A model generated the notes under the pieces. It worked only from the letters and a program-made list of their open reading frames with translations. It was not told where the DNA came from and ran no database searches. This document shows positions 53,601 to 55,859 of a stretch of 64,000 bases of DNA, one piece after another (the first letter of the stretch is position 1; every line of letters begins with the position of its first letter). Origin of the DNA: Heliopora coerulea (lineage: Eukaryota; Cnidaria; Anthozoa; Scleralcyonacea; Helioporidae); assembly GCA_030142905.1 (NCBI GenBank), contig JASJOG010000020.1, forward strand, positions 2,037,001 through 2,101,000, given 5' to 3'. The translations under genes were made by a program, and so were the position numbers.

Positions 53601-55859
53601 TACTTTGGTAACGAACGCAATTCCAAGTTTCGTTATGTATGTTTTAGGCATCGAACGCTAGTTTTGTTGTCCTCACCGTCCTCTCTGTTGTCATGGACAA
53701 CAACAGCGAAGTTACAGCATCCATATTTGCGCTAAAATACCAAGACACAGTCGTTACAGAAGGCATTTTGGAGCAGCGAGACATCTGTCGCGAATGGTTT
53801 TTCACAGTTATGAATGTTTTTCCGTCAACATTTCCCAGATTACTTGAAAAATCTGAATGGAAAATCCCAGTAGTAAAGGTATGTGATTTTCCAAAAGTGT
53901 CAGTCAAAGTTGTCATTTTAATAATTTAACGGCTAATTTTTAAAAGTGGAATATTGGATCACAAACTTGAAATACAGTATAGGAGCTGACAGTTTATCTG
54001 GACGCAATCCGTATGACCTTGGTTTCGTTCAAACTGAGAGGGAACAATAATTAGATCCTTGTTCTGCTGGTACTTTTACTTGAAAATTGGCTTTTGTTTA
54101 TTAATATTACGCCCACTTGCAGGTATTTGAAAAACTTTTGTGTCTTCATCAGTCGTCATGTGATTCCGAAGTATCTCGCCTCGTTTTGGGTATGTTTAAT
54201 TTTTTTTTAAAGTTTATGATCCATAGATGCTCTTTTTACAAATTAAATATTTTAATTTGCCTTCAAAAACTCATTAAGAATTCATGAGGAAAACACAAAG
54301 GAAAATCATAACCGTGTCGTGTCTTTAAATGTGATAAAGACACATGTGACTTTATCCTAAATTTCTCTTCAAGTTTTCTTCAATATTTTTCGCCTTAGAA
54401 AACAAAAATTGCCAAACTAACGTAAGGAATTAGCGTATAAAACGTTTCGTTTTTGAAGCCGTTCAAAAAACTCGCAGTTCGTGCTTTATCGGGCCTAAAA
54501 CACTCGGCTGTCGGCTCGTGTTTTAAATCCGATAAAGCACTCCTGCTTGTTTATTAAACAGTACTTAAATATCATTTTGTCACCCAGTCATGGTCGTGTG
54601 TGTTGGTGAAAGTTGATCGTCCACTTTGAGATAGAGTGTCTACGGTGTTTGTTGTGACTGACACGTTAATGTTTTGACGGCCTCGGTGACAGATCTCCAG
54701 AGCCGAGTGTGTACGAGTAATTTTTTGTTTTTTACTATCGAAAAGTTAATCATAGCAAACACCACAAACAGTCTTTCTCAAGACCACTCTAACTTAGACG
54801 ATGAACTTTGCAAACACGTAGATTCTCCTTGGTTCTAACCGTTCAGTTTAAATCGTGGTCGTATATTGGTGAATACTATCAGGGGACTGAGTTCATGGAA
54901 GGATTTCAACTCTGGACCAAGTTGACGGCGAGTTGAAATCTTTAGCGTGAACTAGCAGAGATTTCACTGCGATTGGGTGACGGTCGTTAATCTTGCTCCG
55001 ATTTGGGTGGCAGCATTTGAAGCGATTTTATTAGTAATTAAGTCAACCAAACAGAACGTTGCTTTTCTAGTTACCCTTTGCTGGTTTCTCAATTTTCACT
55101 CCCGTGTTCTTTTTCCCAAGTGATAACATCATGATAGCCCGAGATTTCTCCATGGAACCGTTAGTAATTTCGAGACTGTTCGAAAAAAAATAAAATCGTG
55201 GTGATATACTGTAGATACGCTGCTAGTTTAGGCCAGATGAAGTCACCGTCAGGTATGCGATAAAAATTTCGGCAACTTTGCCGTCAAAGTCGCAAGTGTA
55301 AATGGATCTTTGAATGTTACTCTCAATGTTCGAACAATCGCCAATAGACTGGGCCCCATCCTCATGGTTTGACCAAGCGCTGCAATTCTTCATTTCGAGA
55401 TTCAGGTGTCTGTCAACGTTGAGCTTCGCATGCTATGTTAGGACTTCCATGTATTTACTCGATATGATTGTCGTATGTGATTGTTTGTCCTGGCGTACGC
55501 AATCTTTTTTCAAGGGGACAATCCCTTCATGCTTAAGAGTCGCTCGTCAATGTCATGCACAATTGTATACGACAAATGTCTCTTGTATTAGGGGATATAT
55601 GGGTTATCCGAATAGCTGCAGAATCGTTTTTCAGATTGTTTGAAATCCAATTTCTTGAGCGAAATGACGTCGTCCGTCTCCCATTGCAATGTAATCGATA
55701 AGTGATACGTTTGTACGAACTTGTGGCTCTTATTTAACAGTTGAATTCTTTTATCTCGTACTGTTTCCTTGTTCATTTTCAGAATGTTTGTTAGAACTTC
55801 GGCGGTTTGATGCCTATGAGAAGCGCACAGTCTGGACCCAAGTTGCGAGCTGCCTGTAA
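2324..55859 (+). CDS. FOCAD: Focadhesin orthologue, complete 46-exon gene
   Basis: This is a large alpha-helical, HEAT-like repeat protein of 1781 residues; human focadhesin is about 1800. In vertebrates FOCAD is reported at focal adhesions with vinculin and as a factor supporting the SKI mRNA-surveillance complex; those roles are known there, not shown here. I assembled the exons by hand with AG/GT borders, and every junction keeps frame. The start at 2324 gives MAGETRGRIEFGNKVVQEQ, matching the start of the vertebrate protein. Landmarks in order are FLWDKCKDS, PHPYISIL, ILYSIPKLATHK, TIRDICRERPTQHG, LLFCYELQVEK, GNSVLALAGLANAVF, PLNWMNVLLPLVKIDFG and, at the end, KRTVWTQ. The expected families are DUF3730 in the N-terminal half and the focadhesin C-terminal domain (DUF3028). 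Intron 7 is about 27 kb and holds a nested gene cluster. Exon coordinates are in the five block entries. Confidence 0.93.
4186..4457. repeat. ATAATG-type microsatellite, about 270 bp
   Basis: A dense array of GATAATGGTAAT / GATAATGATAAT words with occasional GGCAAT variants lies in FOCAD intron 5. Open frames on both strands (all Ile/Met or Tyr/His) are artefacts of the period. Confidence 0.95.
5636..6600. other. Noncoding start of intron 7
   Basis: No exon was recognised. Around 6262-6300 a GATA-type run is followed by TTTATTATAAC, which read on the minus strand gives an AATAAA signal; it could serve the TM-A gene 300 bp upstream on that strand or be the tail of an old retroelement. The sequence differs from the equivalent downstream flanks of TM-B and TM-C. 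Confidence 0.4.
6605..7393 (-). CDS. Multi-pass membrane protein, family copy TM-A
   Basis: A single-exon frame of 262 residues on the minus strand, not recognised as any family I know. It is very hydrophobic, with about six to eight candidate membrane segments, the first near residues 8-26. It ends with a basic tail (RKIWRWIALRRFVA). Motifs shared with TM-B and TM-C are FRDAFPDLAIEEK, RIIFGPVY, RPDNNEV and RKWIHGCLMFLSMICLTWY. It stops four residues before TM-B and TM-C because the final GQERE is replaced. The start codon lies 707 bp from the RS-A start, in head-to-head orientation. The frame is intact, so it may be expressed; function is unknown. Confidence 0.7.
   Translation of the reverse strand: MFMLGYYLSLQLLSLSALFGLLLTIFYKRDFSVREHVVPRRMQIKILVLSWAVSQFYDSVCQSVVTLGITLAFFRDAFPDLAIEEKVKSVVLSMTIILIHATSGDTLAGLSVFCAFTQFLRWPTSVKNYLREVRIIFGPVYVLLVIGAYVQSDFKSNLLTTSTFAVSLAAIFLRPDNNEVLQFVVFWRPFDPSTQTRKWIHGCLMFLSMICLTWYLAIYSNIGQTFLPGIPWAGAFNVLLYVFAADFPRKIWRWIALRRFVA
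7394..8099. promoter_or_regulatory. Divergent intergenic region between TM-A and RS-A
   Basis: The 706-bp gap joins two modules. Positions 7394-7645 match the upstream flank of TM-B and TM-C; 7650-8099 match the upstream flank of RS-B and RS-C. The two flanks are separated by about 4 kb or more in the other blocks but fused here near AAACTTACTGG (about 7645-7655), which looks like a deletion junction. It probably contains the promoters of both genes. No TATA box was assigned. Confidence 0.45.
8100..8761 (+). pseudogene. RS family copy A, frameshifted
   Basis: The reading frame starts MERKFKRFEEKTRRRSRSC and follows RS-C closely for about 162 residues. One base is missing relative to RS-C near 8582 (ATTAAACAACAGCAAG here, ATTAAAGAACGAGCAAG in RS-C), so the frame leaves the conserved Cys/His domain and stops at 8687. 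The DNA for the lost domain is still present up to the ancestral stop at 8759-8761 and is almost unchanged, so the deletion is young. An AATAAA lies at 8836-8841. Confidence 0.75.
8842..10273. other. Duplicated noncoding flank downstream of RS-A
   Basis: It matches the flank of RS-C (about 28850-30046) over most of its length. A block of about 215 bp (9076-9293, including CCGCGCGAAGCGAGTCGAC) is present here and absent in the RS-C flank, so it is an insertion here or a loss there. Homology to the RS-C flank ends at GATTGATCAA (10264-10273), where LINE sequence begins. No gene is seen; short frames at 9145-9408 are not conserved. Confidence 0.6.
10818..11534 (-). pseudogene. LINE ORF2 endonuclease domain (fragment)
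   Basis: 238 residues with the APE-like endonuclease (EEP) signature: LFALNETRLD (catalytic Glu), ILGDFNCDML (Asp/Asn) and TGVSDHSLI (Asp-His), plus LVTTIYRPP. This enzyme nicks target DNA to prime reverse transcription. The frame breaks near 10820; the next piece, VPWVKSDIKKTY, continues in another frame at 10679-10879, and 10274-10623 carries the linker (QDYYAIRIAEQKGNPKETWR). The reverse transcriptase is absent. Confidence 0.85.
11585..11725. repeat. Foldback element at the LINE ORF junction
   Basis: Arms of about 50 bp are reverse complements: AAAGGTCAGAGTACTGCCGA at the left recurs inverted at the right end, and AGAGTAGTTTTCT and TTTCGAGCGAA pair inward. It sits between the SGNH part and the endonuclease start. 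It is either a small foldback element inserted into the LINE or a structured region native to this LINE family. Confidence 0.7.
11874..12767 (-). pseudogene. LINE ORF1 SGNH-esterase region, frameshifted
   Basis: SGNH hydrolase blocks are visible in three frame pieces: block I as TTALIIGDSMIKHIE, the middle block as ILHVSTNDLA and the last block as GSNLHLNKLGDK. The catalytic Ser and the last-block His are visible. A stop after KKISRAA and at least one frame change separate the pieces, so the enzyme is dead in this copy. Such esterases in CR1/L2 LINEs are thought to help RNP function at membranes or lipids, though the role is unsettled. Confidence 0.75.
12571..12843 (-). pseudogene. LINE ORF1 coiled-coil segment
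   Basis: MAAEINQLKSTVITLKEDND followed by a heptad-like stretch fits the coiled coil that precedes the esterase in LINE ORF1 proteins. A near-identical copy lies at 20343-20615 in the block B remnant. Confidence 0.6.
12967..13413 (-). pseudogene. LINE ORF1 N-terminal part
   Basis: 148 residues beginning MADGHEFTSSTSSLELRSKF. It includes NLILCGNQLQWNGSLEELMW and ends with an acidic segment (EQDSDELDAHVVEAV). No named domain was recognised. The copy at 20838-21184 is disrupted by a base loss near 20995. Its position just ahead of the coiled coil marks it as the start of LINE ORF1. Confidence 0.6.
13431..14117. other. Flank between LINE and TM-B; 3' region of TM-B
   Basis: Almost identical to 21202-21888 downstream of TM-C. 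It contains a dispersed repeat at about 13520-13675. On the minus strand an AATAAA signal (complement of TTTATT at 13810-13815) lies about 300 bp beyond the TM-B stop and is conserved in the TM-C flank, so it is a plausible polyadenylation signal for the TM genes. Confidence 0.5.
13520..13675. repeat. Dispersed repeat family X, copy 1
   Basis: Shares GCGCGAATCGAC, a CATGAGAC/CATGAGAT purine block, and TTTGTCTTGTGGCAAATGAC with the block-C copy (about 21290-21450), and a diverged copy lies in FOCAD intron 15 (37306-37455: GGCGCGAATCGACATTTCTT, ATTTCTTGTGGAAAACGTCC). It has no coding content. Confidence 0.6.
14118..14912 (-). CDS. Multi-pass membrane protein, family copy TM-B
   Basis: Intact single-exon frame of 264 residues, starting MSMLGYLQLLSSSALLGLLL. 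Hydrophobic segments lie roughly at residues 4-24, 41-71, 85-115, 131-147, 154-170, 197-218 and 222-243, joined by short charged loops (FRDAFPDLAIEEKIK, RPDNKEV, RKWIHG). The tail RKIWRWIALRRF is basic and probably cytosolic. There is no signal peptide beyond the first membrane segment. Compared with TM-A and TM-C it carries distinct residues in one loop (VWSSFVPSTEIRK versus FWRP...STQTRK). Family unknown; a transporter, channel or receptor role cannot be assigned. Confidence 0.7.
   Translation of the reverse strand: MSMLGYLQLLSSSALLGLLLTIFYRRNFTFREHVAPRGKKITILGLLWTSSQLYDSVCLSVVTLGITLAFFRDAFPDLAIEEKIKSVVLSTTMLVIHASSGDTRAGLAVFCALTQFLRWPTSVKNYLRELRIIFGPVYFLLAIGACVQSDFKSNLLTTSTFAVSLAAILFRPDNKEVLQFVVVWSSFVPSTEIRKWIHGCLMFLSMICLTWYLAIYSNICRMFLAGITCTDAFNVLLYIFVADFPRKIWRWIALRRFAAGQERE
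14913..16009 (+). other. Block B shared region with an ORF remnant
   Basis: The first 250 bp are the TM promoter-side flank shared by TM-A, TM-B and TM-C. Beyond 15170 the sequence is shared only with block C (22935-23157 and 23637-24240). It contains a + strand frame conserved between the two blocks (TWSELGQQIVKLNRSVEPFL, then MSDKLCIYASIFTACVISIQ at 15527-15646). I cannot identify it; it may be the relic of a third gene of the cluster. Confidence 0.4.
16193..16228 (-). repeat. Inverted partial tRNA-like unit
   Basis: The 3' half of the tRNA-like sequence, from GAGTCCCTGACGG to CTTCTGATC on the + strand, is the reverse complement of the direct units. It breaks off in the anticodon loop. The flank to its left (16025-16192) is the inverted tail of the same unit. 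Confidence 0.75.
16313..16388 (+). repeat. tRNA-like unit 1 (SINE-like)
   Basis: 76 nt that fold as a cloverleaf with a 9-bp acceptor helix, D-stem and T-arm GGGTTCGATTCCC. This copy has two changes versus the others (GTAACTC, GTTTCACC). Box A/box B-like motifs of RNA polymerase III are present. The anticodon loop lacks the usual T33, so it is not a standard tRNA. Confidence 0.75.
16571..16646 (+). repeat. tRNA-like unit 2 (SINE-like)
   Basis: Pairing: GAGTCTTTG with CAGGGACTC (9 bp, two G-T pairs), D-arm GCTC/GAGC, anticodon stem TCTCA/TCAGA with one C-C mismatch, T-stem ACGGG/CCCGT. Box A is TAGCTCAATGG and box B GGTTCGATTCC. After the tRNA-like head comes a hairpin (CTCAGAAA...TTTCTGAG) and an AT-rich tail. 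Confidence 0.8.
16829..16904 (+). repeat. tRNA-like unit 3 (SINE-like)
   Basis: Identical to unit 2 over the tRNA-like part and exactly 258 bp away from it. The spacer (CTACCATCTATACGAACCAG and more) is also identical to neighbouring units, which implies recent amplification or homogenisation. Confidence 0.8.
17087..17162 (+). repeat. tRNA-like unit 4 (SINE-like)
   Basis: Identical head, again 258 bp on. Its tail differs from units 1-3 (GAGAGAACAGCTTGAGAGCG instead of GAGTAAACAGCTTGAGAACG) and matches the inverted flank at 16139-16190, so the two outer ends of the array belong to one variant. Confidence 0.8.
17301..18124 (+). mobile_element. CR1-like LINE 3' end with (AAT)n tail, interrupted
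   Basis: The start reads LQKRAARVILYADRCGR and, after an interruption, LYKLIHSSVPSYLEEHLL, GRSFSVTSTRHWNSAPLHIR and CLKINMWNKIFKEQ. These are the C-terminal reverse-transcriptase residues typical of CR1/L2 LINEs. The element ends in about 50 bp of AAT repeats (18069-18123), the usual tail of this group. About 320 bp (17344-17660) in the middle is another repeat inserted into it. Block C has the same chromosomal site without this insertion. Confidence 0.8.
17344..17660 (+). repeat. Dispersed repeat W, copy nested in LINE
   Basis: It shares, in reverse orientation, long stretches with about 32300-32755: GCTGCGGGACACTTA, GGACCTTGACCCTAAAG, GGCTTGGCACTTGTC, GTCCCTA.TGGAATCTAC and TTGTGCGACAA. 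Conservation over several hundred bp with no intact frame indicates a nonautonomous element family. Confidence 0.65.
18125..18627 (+). other. Block B shared region, second part
   Basis: Shared with 24297-24800 of block C. Conserved + strand frames are GSHKSRKTIHKIIFGSFDFA and AKWRNGRITAVNCSDRFR followed by FEWIIFELCAGTND. Stops lie between them. No family recognised; possibly exons or remains of one gene whose earlier part is at 15430-15650. Confidence 0.35.
18628..18988. mobile_element. Tc1/mariner-like MITE, 361 bp
   Basis: Terminal inverted repeats of about 37 bp begin CAGGGTGTCCCAAAAAAAAC and end with the complement. TA duplicates flank it (18626-18627 and 18989-18990). The duplicated site at 27391-27405 is intact without the element (ATTATATAGACC), so this is a filled/empty pair. 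No transposase is encoded. Confidence 0.9.
19225..19684. promoter_or_regulatory. RS upstream flank, block B
   Basis: Matches 7650-8099 and 27625-28084 with few differences, ending CGCGTCAAAAG just before the ATG. It is probably the RS promoter plus 5' UTR. No core motif was assigned. Confidence 0.4.
19685..20205 (+). pseudogene. RS family copy B, 3' end replaced by LINE
   Basis: MERRFKRFEEKTLRRSRSC through GEIREVIWCPQYIRSDIKER and ARGGISLL match RS-C. At about 20196-20205 the gene is joined to antisense LINE sequence, and the frame ends eight residues later (FFNMFDH). The Cys/His domain is lost. The junction has short shared sequence (TTTTCTT-like) with the LINE, as expected for a deletion of about 3.8 kb in a block like A. 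The product would be an Arg-rich stub, if made. Confidence 0.75.
20206..21200 (-). mobile_element. LINE remnant, block B
   Basis: The ORF1 part of the LINE at 11.9-13.4 kb, nearly identical, starting at MADGHEFTSSTSSLKLPSKF (21184) and running to GDSMIKHIEE at 20206. The endonuclease and the rest of the SGNH part are deleted. The 5' flank matches the LINE in block A, which shows that both are descendants of one insertion copied by segmental duplication. Confidence 0.8.
21201..21888. other. Flank between LINE remnant and TM-C
   Basis: Near-identical to 13431-14117, with dispersed repeat X at about 21290-21450 and the minus-strand AATAAA near 21582. Confidence 0.5.
21889..22683 (-). CDS. Multi-pass membrane protein, family copy TM-C
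   Basis: Intact 264-residue frame starting MSMLGYLQLLSSSALLGLLL and ending MRHFAAGQERE. All the motifs of TM-B are kept; the loop at 183-193 (FWRPINPSTQTRK) is of the TM-A type. Residue changes are spread through the protein and mostly conservative. It shares at least 700 bp of 3' flank and about 250 bp of 5' flank with TM-B. It is unidentified; an intact frame in three copies argues for recent selection or very young duplication. Confidence 0.7.
   Translation of the reverse strand: MSMLGYLQLLSSSALLGLLLTIFYQRDFTFREHLAPRGMKITILGLFWAFSQLYDSVCLSVVTLGIILAFFRDAFPDLAIEEKIKSVVLSMTLLVVHATSGDNLAGLVVFCALTQFLRWPISVRNYLRELRIIFGPVYVVLAIGAYVQSDFKSNLLTTSTCAVSLAAIFLRPDNNEVLQFVVFWRPINPSTQTRKWIHGCLMFLSMICLIWYLAIYSNIGRMFLAGITCTGAFNVLLYVFVAEFPRNIWRWIAMRHFAAGQERE
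22684..24846 (+). other. Block C shared region with ORF remnants
   Basis: After the TM flank the sequence matches block B, broken by a LINE 3' end at 23150-23636. Conserved + strand frames: MSDKLCIYASIFTASVISIQ (23744-23851), a frame from 24168 (FESKNFLTVKFSSLHLPAKV, then RKTIHKIMIFGSFDFANPIA), and EMKAKWRNGRTTAVNYSDKF at 24700-24760. Block C retains the uninterrupted site where block B has the tRNA-like array and a LINE. No family identified. Confidence 0.4.
23150..23636 (+). mobile_element. CR1-like LINE 3' end with (ATT)n tail, block C
   Basis: Same family as 17660-18124 (SYLEEHLS and ETLEQCAFTY-type degenerate translation; DNA match CTTGAAGAACATTT, TGGAATAAGATTTTTAAAGAAC). It ends in about 60 bp of TTA repeats at 23576-23636. 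It is at a different position from the block B insertion, so the two are independent inserts. Confidence 0.75.
24868..25110 (-). pseudogene. TM family remnant (TM-E)
   Basis: On the minus strand the pieces FQLRSYIMFYSHVLAISYK, VVPLLWVFTAFYRDQTATFV and KKLATAENKERLK correspond to FQLASFSYLLGKLLTIFYK, AVALLWVLTSLSENQTVTFL and KETRQLSTKEKVK of TM-D. Stops and frame changes interrupt them, and the C-terminal two-thirds is absent. It is closer to TM-D than to TM-A/B/C. Confidence 0.6.
25111..26302. other. Noncoding spacer between TM remnant and TM-D
   Basis: No exon, RNA or repeat was recognised. The short frame on the minus strand at 24947-25252 overlaps the TM remnant in the wrong frame and is not a gene. 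Confidence 0.4.
26303..27247 (-). pseudogene. TM-D, diverged family copy with one in-frame TAG
   Basis: Two minus-strand pieces are in the same frame, separated by a single TAG at 26789-26791. The first (27247-26792) ends KSFVTSLTIFLTT; the second begins with QSGDVLAYSTVVCATTHFAR, aligning to ATSGDTLAGLSVFCAFTQFL of TM-A. Family motifs are kept: LRELRITFGPVY, GACVQS, PDNNEV, TRK-HG. The N-terminal part is longer and different (KLAVFWIFTLGYFLQPN), and an internal Met (MAHLSFQLASFSYLLG, near 27054) matches the start of the others. Loss is minimal: one base change would restore the frame, so a young pseudogene, a polymorphic null or an assembly error are all possible. Confidence 0.7.
27340..28084. 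promoter_or_regulatory. Region between TM-D and RS-C, with RS upstream flank
   Basis: Positions 27359-27545 match block B on both sides of its MITE, showing the empty TA site at about 27400-27401. Positions 27625-28084 are the conserved RS upstream flank. About 1 kb separates RS-C from the likely TM-D start, again head to head. Confidence 0.45.
28085..28747 (+). CDS. Arg/Ser-rich Cys/His-domain protein, RS-C (intact)
   Basis: 220 residues in one exon with ATG in context AAAGATGG. Residues 1-130 are rich in Arg, Ser and charged residues (EEKTRRRSRSC, RTDYRRYKDSRQQGRPS, SPSGRSRRSVQREIDKML). Residues about 140-220 form a conserved domain: EVIWCPQYIR, ARGG, HHRCRSCRRLCFHLL, CLKCSGW, and IPEWYYHRRCKDC. 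The seven Cys and neighbouring His residues suggest two zinc sites. The basic first half could bind nucleic acid or carry a nuclear signal; that is inference. It is the only undamaged member of the A/B/C group. AATAAA at 28831-28836. Family unknown to me. Confidence 0.72.
   Translation: MERKFKRSEEKTRRRSRSCEKYSKPRVRSPRTDYRRYKDSRQQGRPSRESKHHSKQYVYDNRGESSQPRTRIWERSSSRERLKDGRHRQDNGIAAVRTFIDRGERTNRELSPSGRSRRSVQREIDKMLITERHHMRRVEHHSSGEIREVIWCPQYIRSDIKERARGGISLLHHRCRSCRRLCFHLLGRPGTKRLCLKCSGWKSKYIPEWYYHRRCKDCLD
28837..30196. other. Noncoding flank between RS-C and RS-D
   Basis: Positions 28850-30046 match the RS-A flank (8870-10273). The match ends at GATTGATCAA, after which sequence is unique up to RS-D. 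No gene seen. A possible splice acceptor (TTTTGTGCTAG, ending 30203) precedes RS-D, so RS-D may have an upstream 5' UTR exon. Confidence 0.45.
30248..30832 (+). CDS. Cys/His-domain protein RS-D, diverged paralogue
   Basis: 194 residues if the first ATG at 30248 is used (an earlier GTG at 30197 is not a eukaryotic start). The N-terminal part is unlike RS-C: low-complexity Lys/Glu/Asn (KTANKENKANDEEAGNES) followed by a helical stretch (ARRVLKEINNVRSHFG). The C-terminal 85 residues match RS-C: ILDVIWCPSFVR, FARGG, HHRCKLCQQICFHLL, CLRCAGW, IPSWYYHKSCNYC, with all Cys and His positions kept. AATAAA at 30917-30922 supports a real 3' end. Conservation of the domain alone, with free N-termini, marks it as the functional core. 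Confidence 0.72.
   Translation: MLGGRAAMRFSALKTTSMSVSFGDTKSLSDRRVTSGKDEQKGNSETKTANKENKANDEEAGNESNYQENVSAARRVLKEINNVRSHFGLDKLESKSQQIHLMLKIEEHHVEDVVNDSAGNILDVIWCPSFVRPSLKGFARGGDEISHHRCKLCQQICFHLLNDGEKYRPCLRCAGWSEKEIPSWYYHKSCNYCK
30923..32290. other. AT-rich noncoding end of intron 7
   Basis: No exon, RNA gene or clear repeat was recognised between the RS-D polyadenylation signal and repeat W. Confidence 0.5.
32300..32755 (-). repeat. Dispersed repeat W, longer copy
   Basis: The reverse complement of the element nested at 17344-17660, with extra internal blocks. It carries a short minus-strand frame (VHGESDALIRKIKEDIVPKV...RRRLCDNCSFPSSPDG) without a known domain. It ends about 90 bp before FOCAD exon 8. 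Confidence 0.6.
32841..38395 (+). CDS. FOCAD: FOCAD exons 8-16 (residues 255-682)
   Basis: Exons: 32841-32962, 34055-34142, 34580-34791, 34963-35042, 35178-35358, 35737-35841, 36602-36825, 37096-37231, 38261-38395. This is the region expected to carry the DUF3730 helical repeats. The closest matches to vertebrate FOCAD are exon 12 (STLVWLESLESSLSGVAV), exon 13 (APYFLPLLLYKVERC and ILYSIPKLATHK) and the exon 14/15 join (TIRDICRERPTQHGEDL). Exon 8 joins exon 7 in phase across the 27-kb intron, and the aligned length leaves no room for a missing exon there. Confidence 0.9.
32963..34054. other. FOCAD intron 8
   Basis: 1.1 kb with no gene. It contains coral-type unique sequence and a short frame with no recognisable protein; nothing repeated within this window was seen. 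Confidence 0.4.
35612..35660. repeat. (ACAT)n microsatellite
   Basis: About eleven tandem ACAT/ATAC units in FOCAD intron 12. Confidence 0.9.
37306..37455. repeat. Dispersed repeat family X, diverged copy 3
   Basis: Matches 13520-13675 in order (GCGCGAATCGAC, CATAAGCTG/CATGAGTTC, CTTCGCTTAGCGCGA/CGCTTCATGCGAAGA, TTTCTTGTGG, CCTTTAGTC/CCTTTAGTA). It lies in FOCAD intron 15. Confidence 0.55.
38904..45926 (+). CDS. FOCAD: FOCAD exons 17-27 (residues 683-1115)
   Basis: Exons: 38904-38954, 39620-39703, 40740-40899, 41081-41263, 42083-42201, 42619-42711, 43016-43104, 43174-43215, 43555-43795, 44725-44879, 45843-45926. Recognisable segments are YVLTYLWRYTQHE, AALNSLAKFNASDFQLRFLP, LPRGLTHKLVK, LLFCYELQVEK, VQSSEWRRNVDT, LRVRDELSDQLKKASK and GNSVLALAGLANAVFRYR. 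Exon 19 carries an acidic stretch (REEKEDGEEIDF), as does the vertebrate protein at this point. Exon 26 starts with an in-frame ATG, but its phase and homology show it is internal, not a start. Confidence 0.9.
39163..39320 (+). repeat. Dispersed repeat Y, copy 1
   Basis: Shares GTGAGAAGAATGTTGTCCAG, TAGTAACACTGGAC and GGCCCTTACTGGACCTC with the complement of 53203-53350. Lies in FOCAD intron 17. Confidence 0.75.
39535..39557. repeat. (CA)n dinucleotide run
   Basis: Roughly eleven CA units followed by a C run in intron 17. Confidence 0.9.
40150..40450. repeat. Degenerate GTGATG / TATGGT array
   Basis: About 300 bp made of variants of TATGGTATG and GTGATGTGATGT in FOCAD intron 18. Open frames on either strand come from the period. 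Confidence 0.85.
41780..41828. repeat. Small hairpin
   Basis: CAATACCGAACTGAATAAC pairs with its near-perfect complement GTTACTCAGTTCGGTATTG around an 11-base loop, in FOCAD intron 20. Confidence 0.7.
42275..42532. repeat. Long polypyrimidine tract (CCTT/CCCT)n
   Basis: About 255 bp that are almost purely C and T on the + strand, with runs of CCCT and TTTCC. The minus strand has repeated GGGA, able in principle to form G-quadruplex or triplex structures. It ends about 85 bp before the acceptor of FOCAD exon 22. Confidence 0.95.
43870..43921 (-). repeat. Inverted partial tRNA-like element
   Basis: The complement of a tRNA-like 3' half and the hairpin tail (CCTCAGGAAAACGATTTTTG, then AGCCCCAGACGGGGATC). 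It faces the direct copy at 43970 and breaks off in the T-arm region. Confidence 0.65.
43970..44045 (+). repeat. tRNA-like element, 43.9-kb copy
   Basis: 76 nt with the same layout as the 16-17 kb units (GGTAGCTCAATGGTTAGAGC, anticodon loop CCGGTCA, then AGAAGGTT). The T-arm has mutated (GAGTTTGATCTCC). It is followed by a CTCAGAAAT...TTTCTCTGAG hairpin and AGCTTGAC. Located in FOCAD intron 25. Confidence 0.75.
44990..45330. repeat. Degenerate purine-rich GGTAAGG-type array
   Basis: Variants of GGTAAGG, GGTTAGGGT and GTAAGGGTGAGG occupy much of FOCAD intron 26. Not telomeric: the unit is not regular. Confidence 0.6.
46080..49429 (+). CDS. FOCAD: FOCAD exons 28-38 (residues 1116-1463)
   Basis: Exons: 46080-46098, 46407-46477, 46570-46717, 46912-47031, 47399-47521, 48011-48088, 48290-48349, 48594-48696, 48798-48872, 49083-49214, 49317-49429. 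Exon 28 is a 19-base microexon encoding DFFGHE; it is needed to keep frame between KQLYPEDIS and GHMLMAKGLDALEM. Later matches are GAIYGLGLSLTSLCKD, AFGLLVHGLKVSGL, VSWLLGRLCLA and PLNWMNVLLPLVKIDFG. Introns here are short (about 90-500 bp). This block lies in the region corresponding to the focadhesin C-terminal family domain. Confidence 0.9.
46880..46901. repeat. Poly-T run before exon 31
   Basis: About 22 T just upstream of the acceptor TTTTTAG; it may be part of the polypyrimidine signal. Confidence 0.85.
49470..49700. repeat. Degenerate TTCGTG/TTCGTA array
   Basis: Many copies of GTGTTCGTG-, CGTTCGTA- and TTCGTATT-like words in FOCAD intron 38. Confidence 0.75.
49813..55859 (+). CDS. 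FOCAD: FOCAD exons 39-46 (residues 1464-1781, stop)
   Basis: Exons: 49813-49926, 50524-50661, 51242-51331, 52445-52550, 52874-53007, 53648-53878, 54123-54189, 55783-55859. The last exon encodes ECLLELRRFDAYEKRTVWTQ and ends VASCL-TAA, close to the vertebrate C-terminus (EFKKKAVWTRAYGW). The intron between exons 45 and 46 (1.6 kb) contains a MITE-like copy whose inverted partner lies downstream of the gene. A strong donor-like GTAAGT follows the stop by about 10 bases, so a 3' UTR intron is possible. Confidence 0.9.
51416..51552. repeat. Foldback element with 41-bp near-perfect arms
   Basis: The left arm begins ATTTAAAGGCCTCCAATTCG and runs to CAAGTA; the right arm is its complement, ending CCTTTAAAT. 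The spacer of about 55 bp has its own smaller repeats (TCTAGTCC, AGGCGAAGCC). No coding content. Lies in FOCAD intron 41. Confidence 0.9.
53203..53350 (-). repeat. Dispersed repeat Y, copy 2 (inverted)
   Basis: The complement matches 39163-39320 over about 150 bp. It lies in FOCAD intron 43, in the opposite orientation to copy 1. Confidence 0.75.
54265..54560 (+). repeat. MITE-like repeat Z, copy 1
   Basis: It shares AACTCGCAGTTCGTGCTT, ATAAAGCACTCCTGCT and AAAATCATAA.CGTGTCG with the complement of 58930-59180. Inside, GTGCTTTATCGGG pairs with CGATAAAGCAC. Lies in the last FOCAD intron. Confidence 0.75.
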